This document shows, one piece after another, positions 24,664 to 34,176 of a DNA stretch of 64,000 nt. The position numbers were made by a program, and so were the translations under genes. Source of the stretch: Duganella guangzhouensis (GTDB lineage: Bacteria > Pseudomonadota > Gammaproteobacteria > Burkholderiales > Burkholderiaceae_D). Position 1 is the first letter of the stretch, and each line of letters starts with the position of its first letter. The stretch lies in assembly GCF_009674535.1 (NCBI RefSeq), contig NZ_WKJK01000010.1, forward strand, positions 186,001 through 250,000. Reading direction: 5' to 3'. The notes below the pieces were generated by a model. That model saw nothing but the letters and a program-made list of their open reading frames with translations. It did not search any database and had not been told where the DNA came from.

Positions 24664-24978
24664 TCAACGGTGAGGGAATTGCTTCTTCCAGTCTAAGCGC
24701 AGAGACGCACATTGTCCGGAGAAGGCAGGAAAGCGCGCTTCAACCGAATCAAGAACGGAATCCATTTCAGTACAGGTGTCCCATAGCCAGAGCTCTCGAA
24801 AGAGCAATGCGATTTGAACTTTCGCGGAATCTTCTTCGTTAAGCCAGCGCCGTAATGAATTCGTTATCTCGTGTCCATTGTCATCCGTCAGCCAGACCAG
24901 ACGCGCCAATATCTCGGCGATCCACTCAGGCTCCGCCGAAAGTACTCTCTTCGAAAAAATATGATCAGCAAGCTCCAT
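24664..24978 (-). CDS. Hypothetical protein, 104 residues
   Basis: A soluble helical protein starting MELADHIFSKRVLSAEPEWI, with ILARLVWLTDDNGHEITNSL and ALLFRELWLWDTCTEMDSVL. This looks like the small helical immunity or antitoxin-size proteins, but no family is recognised. It lies in the leftward array between the zinc-ribbon gene and the 172-residue gene. Confidence 0.5.
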   Translation of the reverse strand: MELADHIFSKRVLSAEPEWIAEILARLVWLTDDNGHEITNSLRRWLNEEDSAKVQIALLFRELWLWDTCTEMDSVLDSVEARFPAFSGQCASLRLDWKKQFPHR

Positions 24979-25026
24979 CCTCTTGCCTCCTACCTTTCAT
25001 ACTAATCGGCACGAAACGCAAAGCGA

Positions 25027-25545
25027 CTACTCCAGAAATGGACATGGTTCTTTCCTAATCATTTCAAAGTGATGCACTCGACAGAGAACGCTGTGATGTA
25101 TCGCGCCGCGCTGGCATCCCTCGGTACGGCACAGCTCTTCCGGTCGTTCCGCAGCCAATGAATCAAAGAATTCACGATCCCACTCAAGCTTCGCTTCTTC
25201 CAACGGTGGCGGTTCAGGTGCCCCAGGCATGGGCAACCATGCGTCGAAACGCCAATAATAAACAAAGGACTCCAACAAGAGTTCATCCGATGGGGAGTCT
25301 TGAAATTGCAGTGCCGCGTGGACAGTACCTTCAATCGTCGGGGTATCCAAGCCTTCGACGGAAAAACCACGTTCACTAGCGATCAACTGCATGTCCTCAT
25401 CCGCGTCAGAGACGATCATTAAACAAGCTGTGTCCAGTCCTGGATTCTCGTGATTCGGCAGATAAAGCCAACCATCCTCAAGTTTTCCGGCAGCTGCGGC
25501 GCGTAGCACGTAGCGCATCGTTAGTGAATGTACTGTCACTGCCAT
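25027..25545 (-). CDS. Hypothetical protein with C-terminal Cys/His cluster
   Basis: 172 residues. Visible segments are GWLYLPNHENPGLDTACLMI, LESFVYYWRFDAWLPMPGAP and a C-terminal CRTEGCQRGAIHHSVLCRVHH. That cluster has three cysteines and three histidines and could bind a metal. AGGAG lies three bases before ATG. The gene is preceded on the minus strand by a GTCTAAC core that forms the end of the neighbouring membrane-protein gene. The function is unknown. Confidence 0.55.
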   Translation of the reverse strand: MAVTVHSLTMRYVLRAAAAGKLEDGWLYLPNHENPGLDTACLMIVSDADEDMQLIASERGFSVEGLDTPTIEGTVHAALQFQDSPSDELLLESFVYYWRFDAWLPMPGAPEPPPLEEAKLEWDREFFDSLAAERPEELCRTEGCQRGAIHHSVLCRVHHFEMIRKEPCPFLE

Positions 25546-25589
25546 TGCTCCTGTTTAGCAGCTCTGGCCAGTAACCACGGGAGTCGATC

Positions 25590-25596
25590 GTTAGAC
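25590..25596 (-). other. GTCTAAC core, attC-like, at end of small gene
   Basis: GTCTAAC on the minus strand is a perfect match to the attC core RYYYAAC and includes the TAA stop of the membrane-protein gene. No matching GTTRRRY partner is clear in the 45-bp gap downstream, so the site is incomplete or coincidental. Confidence 0.3.
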
Positions 25597-25989
25597 TTTG
25601 GCATTTCGGCCTCCGAGATACCCACACAGTACCGAAGCTGCTTTACCTCCCCAAGCTATCCAACCGGGTATAGGCAGCGGAAACGGACTTAAGAAATCCA
25701 GGACTCCCAACAAAACGCATGGGATCGTGGACGCCACGCCGTGTATGGCTCCACGTTCATTTGCAAGGGAAGCAGCAACGCGACCGCCCAGAAAACTAAA
25801 GTACAAACCGATCACAAGCGACACGGTCAGATAAGCCGGCGAGGTGAACAAAGACGGGTACACGCTCTCACGCGGCACACCATCGGCAAGTAGCAGGTAG
25901 ATCCAAGGTAGCGTGACTAGGGTGTTCGCAAACCCCGTGCCAGCGATGTCTATGGATGCTCCCATTAAAAAAGCTCGCGTATTCAGCAT
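25591..25989 (-). CDS. Hypothetical small membrane protein
   Basis: 132 residues with four hydrophobic segments (GTGFANTLVTLPWIYLLLA, AYLTVSLVIGLYFSFLGG, VASTIPCVLLGVLDFL and GWIAWGGKAASVLCGYLGG). It looks like an unassigned four-helix inner-membrane protein. It is the first gene of the leftward array. Upstream 25990-26248 (259 bp) holds no integrase gene; only a short GGTGTC-AAA-GACACC hairpin at 26014-26028 is seen. Confidence 0.5.
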   Translation of the reverse strand: MLNTRAFLMGASIDIAGTGFANTLVTLPWIYLLLADGVPRESVYPSLFTSPAYLTVSLVIGLYFSFLGGRVAASLANERGAIHGVASTIPCVLLGVLDFLSPFPLPIPGWIAWGGKAASVLCGYLGGRNAKV

Positions 25990-26248
25990 AAAGTTCTATC
26001 GTGTTGATTCAGCGGTGTCAAAGACACCCTCCTTAGTTTTTAGATTGGAGCCAACGATGCACTCAGAAGTGGTCGCAACATTGATGTTTTCAAAACAGCA
26101 ACATGCCAGAGAACGACAATTTCAGCAAGACCCCAGCGTGATTTTTGTTGAATCGTCAAACCCTATGGATCAGCAATTTGTCGCGTATCATCTCGGCCAA
26201 GAGTTGGCTCCCGTCACACAGATTAATCACCACAACATGAAAGAGAAC

Positions 26249-26713
26249 ATGAAACAACTGCTTTCCTCCTGCGCTTTTGGCGTGACACTCGCGTTGGCTC
26301 TGACCGGCTGTGACCGCACGCCGCAGCAACAGCCACAGCAGCAACCTGGCAGCGCCAGTGCGAGTGCCGAGGCAATTGCGCTGCAAAAGATTGATACCGT
26401 GGTCGGCACCGGCAAGGAAGCGGTGAAAGGCAGCACCGCTGTCGTCAACTACACCGGCTGGCTGTATGTGCCAGGTGCTGAGCAGCAGCATGGTGAGAAG
26501 TTCGACTCCTCGATCGGCCGCGAGCCGTTCAGCTTCTCGCTGGGCGCGGGCCAGGTTATTCCGGGTTGGGACGAAGGCGTGCAAGGCATGAAGGTCGGCG
26601 GCAAGCGCACGCTGATCGTGCCTGCGGCCATGGGCTACGGTGCCAATGGTGCAGGTCCGATCCCGCCTAACTCGAATCTGATCTTCGACGTTGAACTGCT
26701 GGACGTAAAATAA
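26249..26713 (+). CDS. FKBP-type peptidyl-prolyl isomerase lipoprotein
   Basis: 154 residues. The lipoprotein signal LLSSCAFGVTLALALTGC has its lipidation Cys in LTGC, followed by a Gln-rich linker (QQQPQQQPG). A single FKBP domain follows: KGSTAVVNYTGWLYV, KFDSSIGREPFSFSLGAGQV, IPGWDEGVQGMKVGGKRTL and GPIPPNSNLIFDVELLDV. It isomerises prolyl bonds of periplasmic proteins while anchored to a membrane. ATG 26249 has AAAGAGA upstream; an ATG four codons earlier is also possible. The frame is open far upstream but that part is AT-rich and not protein-like. Confidence 0.92.
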   Translation: MKQLLSSCAFGVTLALALTGCDRTPQQQPQQQPGSASASAEAIALQKIDTVVGTGKEAVKGSTAVVNYTGWLYVPGAEQQHGEKFDSSIGREPFSFSLGAGQVIPGWDEGVQGMKVGGKRTLIVPAAMGYGANGAGPIPPNSNLIFDVELLDVK

Positions 26714-26719
26714 GTCCAA

Positions 26720-26746
26720 TAGCCGCTATCCGTGAGATAGCGGCTA
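26720..26746 (+). terminator. Hairpin after FKBP gene, probable terminator
   Basis: TAGCCGCTATC, loop CGTGA, GATAGCGGCTA: a perfect 11-bp stem 7 bp after the stop. The T-run is weak (ATTACC), so termination efficiency is uncertain. Confidence 0.6.
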
Positions 26747-26976
26747 ATTACCGGAACAGTGCGCATCCGCCGAGCCCACAATGCGGCGCGTCGCCTCTGG
26801 CGAAGAACCCATTTACTCATCCGCTCAGGTCAGGAAAAATCTTGGTCTGGCTGACTGAGCACGCTACAGAAAGTATCAAAACTACAGATTCTGGAGTACC
26901 ATAACCGCAAAATTCAGGGTTAATGTGCAGATTTTGTAACTGCACTACTAAATATCGACGGTTTGGGAGACAGAAT

Positions 26977-29703
26977 ATGGCAGGTAAGCGCGCAATCGTG
27001 GCTGGTGTGGGAGGCGCGCTGGCGCTGACTTGTTTGGCGGCGTCTGCCGCGCCGTCGCTGGCGGATTGCGATGGCGGCTTTGCTACCGTGTTGTCGCCAG
27101 CGGCCGCCAGTGCCGATGCGCGTGCTTATTGGCTCGATCGTCAACGGATTCAGTGGCCGGGCGCCGCTGCCGGCGGCGTCTTCAAACTATACTACTCCGC
27201 CAACGCGCAACTGCAGGCCACGCCAGGTGCGCGCGTTACCGGTGCTGATGGCGCCATTTCGCTGTCGCGCTTCGATGGCGCCCTGCCCGCCGCGCTGGCG
27301 CAGCGCTTCAAGTTTATTGGCGCCGGTGCGGTGCTAACGGTCGCGGATCAAGCGCGTGTCGCCAAGCTGCTGACGCAGCAGGTGCTGCTGGTGCAGGAAG
27401 CCGACGACGGCACCGTGCGCGATGCCACCGCGCTGCAAATCGCCGGCGCGCTGGATGATCTCTACGCCTCCGCCGCCAAGGCCGAGGATCTCGGTGTCGT
27501 AGTCTCCGCGCGCAACGCCGCATTCAAACTGTGGGCGCCGACCGCGCAGAACGTGGCTGTCTGCACCTACGCAAGCGGCACCGGCAAAGCCGCCGCCATC
27601 ACCCCAATGACGCGCGATGATGCCACCGGCATCTGGTCCGCCCATGCCGGCAGCGATGGCCAGTACTACCAATACCTGGTCGACGTGGTGGCACCGGGCG
27701 CGGGCCTGGTGCGCAATCTCGTCACCGATCCTTATTCCATCAGCCTGACCACGGATTCGAAACGCAGCTACATCACTGATCTCGGCGCGGCAAAGCTGAA
27801 GCCCGCCGGCTGGAACCAGACCAAGTCGCCCAACACCGTGCACGCGCAAACCGATATGACGGTCTACGAACTGCACGTGCGCGACTTCTCGATCAACGAC
27901 AGCACGGTCAGCGAGGCCAATCGCGGCAAGTACACCGCCTTCACCGAGGCCAATTCCAACGGCATGAAGCACTTGACGGCGCTGGCCAAAGCCGGCATGA
28001 CCGACATCCACCTGCTGCCGGTGTACGACATCGGCAGCGTGCCGGAGCAAGGCTGCGTAGTGCCACAGATTCCCGCCGATGCGCCGGATGGCGATGAGCA
28101 GCAAGCCGCCGTCACCCGCGTCAAAGCGCAGGACTGCTACAACTGGGGCTACGACCCTTACCACTACAACGCGCCGGAAGGCAGCTACAGCACCGATCCC
28201 GCCGATGGCGCCAAACGCATCGTCGAATTCCGCCAGATGGTGCAGGCGCTGCACAAGGCAGGCCTGCGCGTCGGCATGGACGTGGTCTACAACCACACCT
28301 TCATCGCCGGCCAGAACGAGAAGTCGGTGCTGGACCGCGTGGTCCCCGGCTACTACCACCGCCTGAACGCCAAGGGCGCGATCGAAACCTCCACCTGCTG
28401 CGACAACACCGCCACCGAAAACCTCATGATGGGCAAGTTGATGGTGGACTCGGTCGCGCTGTGGGCCAAACAATACAAGATCGATTCCTTCCGCTTCGAT
28501 CTGATGGGCCACCAGCCGCGCGCGGTGATGGAGCAGGTACAGGCCCGGGCCGACCAAGCCGCCGGCAAACACGTCAACCTGATCGGCGAAGGCTGGAACT
28601 TCGGTGAAGTGGCCAACGGCGCCCGCTTCGTGCAAGCCTCGCAGCTGTCGCTGAACGGCAGCGGCATCGGCACCTTCAGCGACCGCGGCCGCGACGCCGT
28701 GCGTGGCGGCGGCGCTGGCGACAGCGGCGAACAGCTGATCTCCCGCCAGGGCTATATCAATGGCCTGGTCTACGACGCCAACGAGCAAGCGGGGCAACAC
28801 GCGCCGCAAGAACTTCTGCACGCCGCAGACATGATTAAGGTCGGCCTGGCCGGCACCATCCGCAGCTACCCGCTGACCACCGCCGATGGACGCACCGTCG
28901 CGCTGCAGGACATCGTCTACGGCGGCGACCAACCGGCAGGTTACGCCAGCGAGCCGGGTGAAACCGTCAACTACGTCGAGAACCATGACAATCAGACGCT
29001 GTACGACATCAACGCCTTCAAGCTGCCGCAAGCCACCACCGCGCGCGACCGCGCACAGGTACAGATGCTGGGCGCCGCCATCAACGCCTTCAGCCAGGGC
29101 GTGGCTTACTTCCACGCCGGCTTCGACATCCTGCGCTCCAAATCCATGGACCGTAACAGCTTCGAATCGGGCGACTGGTTCAATCGTCTCGACTGGAGCT
29201 ACCAGGATAACTACTTCGGCACCGGCCTACCGCCGGCCGCCGACAACGGCAAGGACTACGCGCTGCTCAAGCCCATTCTGCGCAACCCGGCCATCAAGCC
29301 CACGCCGGCGGACATCGCCTACGCGCGCGACGCCTTCCGCGATCTGCTGGCGATCCGCTCCAGCAGCACACTGTTCCGCCTGCGCAGCGCACAGGACATC
29401 AAGCAGCGCCTGCGTTTCTTCAATACCGGTCCACAGCAGGTATCGACCGTGATCGCCGTCCACATCGACGGCAGCGGTTACGCCGGTGCGCGCTTCAAGT
29501 CCATCACCTATCTGATTAACGTCGACAAGACCGCGCAACAGATCACGGTGGCGGAAGAGAAGAACCACAACTACACGCTGCATCCTGTCCACACCAGCAT
29601 GACCGCAGCGGACAAACGCGTGGCCCTGCAAGCCAAGTACGACAAATCCAGCGGAACCTTCACCATCCCGCCACGCAGCGCGGTCGTTTTCGTACAAAAT
29701 TAA
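26977..29703 (+). CDS. Type I pullulanase / pullulanase-type alpha-1,6-glucosidase (GH13)
   Basis: A 908-residue exported debranching enzyme that cleaves alpha-1,6 links in pullulan, amylopectin and branched dextrins. A signal peptide (AIVAGVGGALALTCLAASAA) is followed by an N-terminal pullulanase domain, a CBM48-like domain (AAFKLWAPTAQNVAVCTY) and the catalytic barrel. Visible marks are the type I motif YNWGYDP, the nucleophile Asp in DSFRFDLMGH, the acid/base Glu in LIGEGWNFGE and NHDNQTLYD. GGGAGA lies upstream of ATG 26977. The 263-bp gap before it holds the FKBP hairpin and otherwise only promoter-like AT-rich sequence. Confidence 0.95.
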   Translation: MAGKRAIVAGVGGALALTCLAASAAPSLADCDGGFATVLSPAAASADARAYWLDRQRIQWPGAAAGGVFKLYYSANAQLQATPGARVTGADGAISLSRFDGALPAALAQRFKFIGAGAVLTVADQARVAKLLTQQVLLVQEADDGTVRDATALQIAGALDDLYASAAKAEDLGVVVSARNAAFKLWAPTAQNVAVCTYASGTGKAAAITPMTRDDATGIWSAHAGSDGQYYQYLVDVVAPGAGLVRNLVTDPYSISLTTDSKRSYITDLGAAKLKPAGWNQTKSPNTVHAQTDMTVYELHVRDFSINDSTVSEANRGKYTAFTEANSNGMKHLTALAKAGMTDIHLLPVYDIGSVPEQGCVVPQIPADAPDGDEQQAAVTRVKAQDCYNWGYDPYHYNAPEGSYSTDPADGAKRIVEFRQMVQALHKAGLRVGMDVVYNHTFIAGQNEKSVLDRVVPGYYHRLNAKGAIETSTCCDNTATENLMMGKLMVDSVALWAKQYKIDSFRFDLMGHQPRAVMEQVQARADQAAGKHVNLIGEGWNFGEVANGARFVQASQLSLNGSGIGTFSDRGRDAVRGGGAGDSGEQLISRQGYINGLVYDANEQAGQHAPQELLHAADMIKVGLAGTIRSYPLTTADGRTVALQDIVYGGDQPAGYASEPGETVNYVENHDNQTLYDINAFKLPQATTARDRAQVQMLGAAINAFSQGVAYFHAGFDILRSKSMDRNSFESGDWFNRLDWSYQDNYFGTGLPPAADNGKDYALLKPILRNPAIKPTPADIAYARDAFRDLLAIRSSSTLFRLRSAQDIKQRLRFFNTGPQQVSTVIAVHIDGSGYAGARFKSITYLINVDKTAQQITVAEEKNHNYTLHPVHTSMTAADKRVALQAKYDKSSGTFTIPPRSAVVFVQN

Positions 29704-29706
29704 TGG

Positions 29707-30054
29707 ATGCGAATACCATCCATCCTGATCCTGCTGATGCTGAGCGCCTGTGGCGGCGGTAACTACTCGCCACAGGCCAACCACGCGCCGGTGGCGAATG
29801 CCGGCCCGGCGCAAACCGTCGCCGCCGGCACTTCGATCAAGCTGTCCGGCAGCGGCACGGATGCGGACCAGGACATCATCAAATATTCGTGGACACTCAG
29901 CGCGCCGGCCGGCAGCAGTGCCGCCCTGCTAAACTATCACGTCGCCACGCCCACCTTCTTTGCCGACGTCCCCGGCGCCTACGTCGCCACGCTGATCGTC
30001 AACGACGGCCAGCTCGATAGCGCACCGTCCAGCGTCACCATCACCGCACAGTAA
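29707..30054 (+). CDS. Small PKD-domain lipoprotein
   Basis: 115 residues. The signal IPSILILLMLSACGGG has a lipidation Cys in LSAC. One PKD-like beta-sandwich follows: ANAGPAQTVAAGTSIKLSGS, TDADQDIIKYSWTLSAP and GAYVATLIVNDGQLDSAPS. It starts 3 bp after the pullulanase stop, so the two are almost certainly co-transcribed. It may hold the pullulanase or polysaccharide near the cell surface, which is inference. A 10-bp stem hairpin follows. Confidence 0.82.
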   Translation: MRIPSILILLMLSACGGGNYSPQANHAPVANAGPAQTVAAGTSIKLSGSGTDADQDIIKYSWTLSAPAGSSAALLNYHVATPTFFADVPGAYVATLIVNDGQLDSAPSSVTITAQ

Positions 30055-30055
30055 C

Positions 30056-30084
30056 GCGTGTTTAGCGCCGACCACTAAACACGC
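30056..30084 (+). terminator. Hairpin after pullulanase operon
   Basis: GCGTGTTTAG, 9-nt loop, CTAAACACGC starts 2 bp after the stop of the PKD lipoprotein. There is no T-run, so this is a possible terminator or 3'-end stabiliser. Confidence 0.5.
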
Positions 30085-30152
30085 GCATTCCGCGCAAGTG
30101 GGCGCGCGCCGCTGCTACACTGCACTGTCGTCAGCCGCCACCACGTCCGCAC

Positions 30153-32432
30153 ATGAAACTGCATGCATTCGCCCTGCCCGTCCTGCTGTTCGCTCTAGGC
30201 GCCAACGCCGCCCCCATCATCGATCCAGTTGAATGGATCAACCCACTAATGGGCACCGCCAGCAAGCCCGAACTCTCGAACGGCAACACCTACCCGACCA
30301 TCGCCCTGCCGTGGGGGATGAACTTCTGGACGCCGCAAACCGGCAAGATGGGCAACGGCTGGGCCTATACCTACGACGCCGACAAAATCCGCGGCTTCAA
30401 GCAAACGCACCAGCCCTCGCCGTGGATGAATGACTACGGCCAGTTCGCCATCATGCCGGTGACCGGCAAGCCACGCTTCACGCAGGACGATCGCGCCAGC
30501 TGGTTCTCGCACAAAGCCGAAGTAGCCAAGCCCTATTACTACAGCGTCTACCTGGCCGACGCCGACGTCACCACCGAAATCGCCCCCACCGAACGCGCCG
30601 CCCAGTTCCGCTTCACCTGGCCCAAGACCGACGACGCCTACGTGGTGGTGGACGCTTACGACAAAGGCTCCTACATCAAGCTACTGCCCGAGCAGCGCAA
30701 GATCGTCGGCTACAGCACTCGCTATGCACGCGGACCGCTGCCTAAGAATTTCAAGAACTACTTCGTCATCTACTTCGACAAGCCCTTCACCTCGGCGCAG
30801 ATCTGGAGCGGCGACAAGCTGGTGGAAGGCGTGACTGAACTGGCCAGCAACCATAGCGGCGCCATCGTCGGCTTCAAGACCAGCAAGGGCGAAAAGATCG
30901 GCATGCGCGTGGCCTCCTCCTTCATCAGCGAGGCGCAGGCGGAGCTGAATCTGCAGCGCGAACTGGCCAACGACAGTTTCGACACCACCGCGCAAAAGGG
31001 CAAGGACGTCTGGAACAAAACGCTGAGCCGCATCAGCGTTGAAGGCGGCAGCGAAGAACAGACCCGCACCTTCTATTCCAGCTTGTACCGCATGCTGTTC
31101 TTCCCGAACAAACTGTACGAGATCGACGCGCAAAACCAGATCGTCCACTGGAGTCCCTACAACGGCCAGATCCTGCCCGGCTATATGTACGCCGGCACCG
31201 GTTTCTGGGACACCTTCCGCGCGCTGTATCCCTTCCTGAACCTGATGTACCCATCGGTCAATCGCGAGATGCAGGCGGGCCTGGTCAACGACTACAAGGA
31301 AGGCGGCTGGCTGCCCGAATGGTCCAGCCCCGGCCTGGCCAATGTCATGATCGGGAATAACTCCGCGTCAGTGGTGGCGGAAGCCTACCTCAAAGGCTTG
31401 CGCGGCTACGACATCGAAACACTGTGGCAGGCGCTCAAGCACGGTGCCGACAACGAAGGGCCGATGGATGCCGTCGGCCGCAAAGGCGTCAAGTACTACA
31501 ACGAATTAGGCTATGTCCCCTACGACGTCAAGATCAACGAAAACGCCGCGCGCACGCTGGAATATGCTTACGACGATTTCGCCATCTGGCAGTTGGGTAA
31601 AGCACTCGGCAAGCCAGAGTCCGAAATCGCCATCTACAAGCAGCGCGCCATGAACTACAAAAATCTGTTCGATCCCGAGACAGGTCTCATGCGCGGCAAA
31701 AATCAGGACGGTAAATTCCAGTCGCCGTTCAATCCCTTCAAATGGGGCGACGCTTTCACCGAAGGGAATAGCTGGCACTACACCTGGTCGGTGTTCCAGG
31801 ACGTGCACGGCCTGATGCAGCTGATGGGCGGACGCGATGCCTTCGTCAACAAGCTCGATCAAGTCTTCACGCTGCCGCCGACGTTTGACGAAAGCTACTA
31901 CGGAGAAGTGATCCACGAAATCCGCGAAATGCAGATCGCGAACATGGGCCAGTACGCGCACGGCAACCAGCCGATCCAGCACATGATCTACCTTTACGGT
32001 TATGCCGGCGCGCCGTGGAAAACCCAGTACTGGGCACGCGAAACCATGAACCGCCTGTACAGGCCGACGCCGGACGGCTACTGCGGCGACGAGGACAACG
32101 GCCAGACCTCGGCCTGGTACGTGTTCTCCGCGCTGGGCTTCTATCCCGTCACGCCGGCGGTGCCGCAATACGTGCTGGGCGCGCCGCTGTTCAAGAAAGC
32201 CACGCTGACGCTGGAGAACGGCAAACAGATCGTCATCAACGCCCCGGCCAACAGCGACCAGCGCCGCTACATCAACACGCTCAAGGTCAACGGCAAGCCG
32301 TATCAGCACAACTGGCTCGATCACGCCGCGCTGACGCAAGGCGCGGTGCTCGACTTCGACATGCGCGCACAACCCAATCGTCAACGCGGCAGCGCGCCGG
32401 ACGACGCGCCTTACTCCTTGTCGACCAAATAA
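30153..32432 (+). CDS. GH92 alpha-1,2-mannosidase
   Basis: 759 residues with a signal peptide (HAFALPVLLFALGANA). GH92 enzymes are calcium-dependent exo-mannosidases that trim alpha-mannans and N-glycans. Family marks are INPLMGT, GNTYPTIALPWGMNFWTPQ, YAGTGFWDTFRALYPFLN and the catalytic segment YCGDEDNGQTSAWYVFSALG. It stands alone between the pullulanase operon and the lyase gene, so a mannan or host-glycan substrate is possible. Length and order of the motifs are normal. Confidence 0.95.
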   Translation: MKLHAFALPVLLFALGANAAPIIDPVEWINPLMGTASKPELSNGNTYPTIALPWGMNFWTPQTGKMGNGWAYTYDADKIRGFKQTHQPSPWMNDYGQFAIMPVTGKPRFTQDDRASWFSHKAEVAKPYYYSVYLADADVTTEIAPTERAAQFRFTWPKTDDAYVVVDAYDKGSYIKLLPEQRKIVGYSTRYARGPLPKNFKNYFVIYFDKPFTSAQIWSGDKLVEGVTELASNHSGAIVGFKTSKGEKIGMRVASSFISEAQAELNLQRELANDSFDTTAQKGKDVWNKTLSRISVEGGSEEQTRTFYSSLYRMLFFPNKLYEIDAQNQIVHWSPYNGQILPGYMYAGTGFWDTFRALYPFLNLMYPSVNREMQAGLVNDYKEGGWLPEWSSPGLANVMIGNNSASVVAEAYLKGLRGYDIETLWQALKHGADNEGPMDAVGRKGVKYYNELGYVPYDVKINENAARTLEYAYDDFAIWQLGKALGKPESEIAIYKQRAMNYKNLFDPETGLMRGKNQDGKFQSPFNPFKWGDAFTEGNSWHYTWSVFQDVHGLMQLMGGRDAFVNKLDQVFTLPPTFDESYYGEVIHEIREMQIANMGQYAHGNQPIQHMIYLYGYAGAPWKTQYWARETMNRLYRPTPDGYCGDEDNGQTSAWYVFSALGFYPVTPAVPQYVLGAPLFKKATLTLENGKQIVINAPANSDQRRYINTLKVNGKPYQHNWLDHAALTQGAVLDFDMRAQPNRQRGSAPDDAPYSLSTK

Positions 32433-32526
32433 CATCCGGGCATATCCAAGCGCGAATTACTTCGTTGTCTGACAACTAAGGCTCCTTTACAGTCCATCGC
32501 ATTCCAGGACACCTACAGGAGCAAAC

Positions 32527-34167
32527 ATGAACAAGTGGCACATCGGCGCCGCGTTGACGGCGCTCGCGCTGACAACTGGCGCGCACGCAGCGACGTACTA
32601 TGTCTCCCCCACCGGCGATGATGGCGCCGCCGGCACAGTGGCCGCGCCGTGGAAGTCCATCACCAGAGCGCAGACCGCCGCCGCTCCCGGCGACACCGTC
32701 TACTTCCGTGGCGGCGACTACGTCTACACCGCCTCGCTGGCCGCCTGCGCCAGCCAGACCGACGTGGTCAACGCGGTCACGCTGGACAAGAGCGGCACGC
32801 AAAATAATCCGATCCGCTACTGGGCCTATCCGGGCGAAACGCCGGTATTCGACTTCACCGCCATCAAGGACAACTGCCGCGTCAAGGGCTTCAACGTCCA
32901 GGCCAGCTACCTGCACCTGAAAGGGCTGGAACTGAAAGGCGCGCCGCAGCAGCCGGGCAATCTGCTGAACAATGAATCGTGGGGTATCTGGGTCAAGGGC
33001 AGCTATAACACCTTCGAAGCGCTCAACCTGCACCACAACATGGGGCCGGGCTTCTTCCTGTCCAACGGCAGCTACAACCTGGTGCTGAATGTCGACTCGC
33101 ACCACAACTACGACCCATACAGCAAATCCGGCGCCGGCCAGAACGCCGACGGTTTCGGCGCCCACATCAAAGCCAACAATCCTGGCAATGTGTTTCGCGG
33201 CTGCCGCGCCTGGGCCAACACCGACGACGGCTTTGACCTCATCAACGCCTACTCGCCGGTGCTGATCGAGAACTCGTGGGCCTGGCTGCATGGCTACTAC
33301 CCCGGCACCACCACCGCCATCCCGGCCGGTAACGGCAACGGCTTCAAGATCGGCGGCTACAGCGGCGTCTATCAGGCCGACGCGCCTATCCATACCGTGC
33401 GCTTCTCGGTCGCGTTCAAGAACAAGGTCAATGGCTTCTATGCCAACCACCATCCGGTGGCGAATCAGTTCTACAACAACACCAGCATCGCCAACGGCAT
33501 CGGCTTCAACGCGCTCGGCATCGACACCGCCAACGCCGCCGTATCACTGGGCACCCTGCGCAACAACCTCGCGTTCGAAAACACACCGGTGGCCAACGTG
33601 GCCGGTGCCGACGCGGCCTACAACAGCTGGAATCTGCCGGTCAGCGTAACGGCTGCCGACTTCCAGAGCGTATCGACCGACGGCTGGGATGCGCCACGCC
33701 TGCCGGACGGCAGCCTGCCAGTGCTGCCATCGCTGCACCTGGTGACCGGCAGCGACTTGATCGACAAAGGCGTCAACCTGGGCCTGGCCTACAGCGGCAC
33801 CGCGCCGGATCTGGGCGCGTTTGAAGGCAGCACGCCGATCACGCTGTACACCGACGTCACCGCCAGCGTGAAGATCGTGCAGTCCGGCCTGACCGTGGAT
33901 CGCAGCACGCAAAAGACCAAGGGCACGGTCACCTTCACCAATACATCGAACGCCATCATCAGCGGCACGCTGCTGTTCCGCGCCGACTACCTGAGCGACG
34001 GTGTCACACTGGACAACCAGAGTGGCACGCAAGGCGGTGCGCCAACGCTGCAACTGTCGGTCGCCTCGCTGGCGCCGGGGCAAAGCGCAAGCGTAAGCAC
34101 CATCTTCAGCAATCCCAATCGCGTCAGCGTGGGCTATCTGCCCAAACTGATCGCCGGCAAACTGTAA
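32527..34167 (+). CDS. Right-handed beta-helix protein, PL9-like pectate lyase
   Basis: 546 residues with a signal peptide ending at AHAA. The early ATYYVSPTGDDGAAGT and the strand repeats NADGFGAHIKANNPGNVFRG, CRAWANTDDGFDLINAY and IENSWAWLHGYY match family 9 polysaccharide lyases, which cut polygalacturonate or related uronic acid polymers with calcium. A C-terminal beta-sandwich (about residues 440-546, TASVKIVQSGLTVDRSTQKT) follows. The substrate is not certain. It lies 9 bp upstream of a PEP-CTERM gene, probably in one transcript. Confidence 0.82.
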   Translation: MNKWHIGAALTALALTTGAHAATYYVSPTGDDGAAGTVAAPWKSITRAQTAAAPGDTVYFRGGDYVYTASLAACASQTDVVNAVTLDKSGTQNNPIRYWAYPGETPVFDFTAIKDNCRVKGFNVQASYLHLKGLELKGAPQQPGNLLNNESWGIWVKGSYNTFEALNLHHNMGPGFFLSNGSYNLVLNVDSHHNYDPYSKSGAGQNADGFGAHIKANNPGNVFRGCRAWANTDDGFDLINAYSPVLIENSWAWLHGYYPGTTTAIPAGNGNGFKIGGYSGVYQADAPIHTVRFSVAFKNKVNGFYANHHPVANQFYNNTSIANGIGFNALGIDTANAAVSLGTLRNNLAFENTPVANVAGADAAYNSWNLPVSVTAADFQSVSTDGWDAPRLPDGSLPVLPSLHLVTGSDLIDKGVNLGLAYSGTAPDLGAFEGSTPITLYTDVTASVKIVQSGLTVDRSTQKTKGTVTFTNTSNAIISGTLLFRADYLSDGVTLDNQSGTQGGAPTLQLSVASLAPGQSASVSTIFSNPNRVSVGYLPKLIAGKL

Positions 34168-34176
34168 GGAGCGGTA

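Noticed and set aside
25913..26248. Long N-terminal extension of the FKBP frame
   Set aside because: It is AT-rich, without a signal or domain. The lipoprotein signal starts at 26249 with a ribosome site.
26720..26746. Hairpin considered as a fourth member of the palindrome family
   Set aside because: It is only 27 bp, lacks the CCGGGGTCA ends and fits an ordinary gene-end hairpin.
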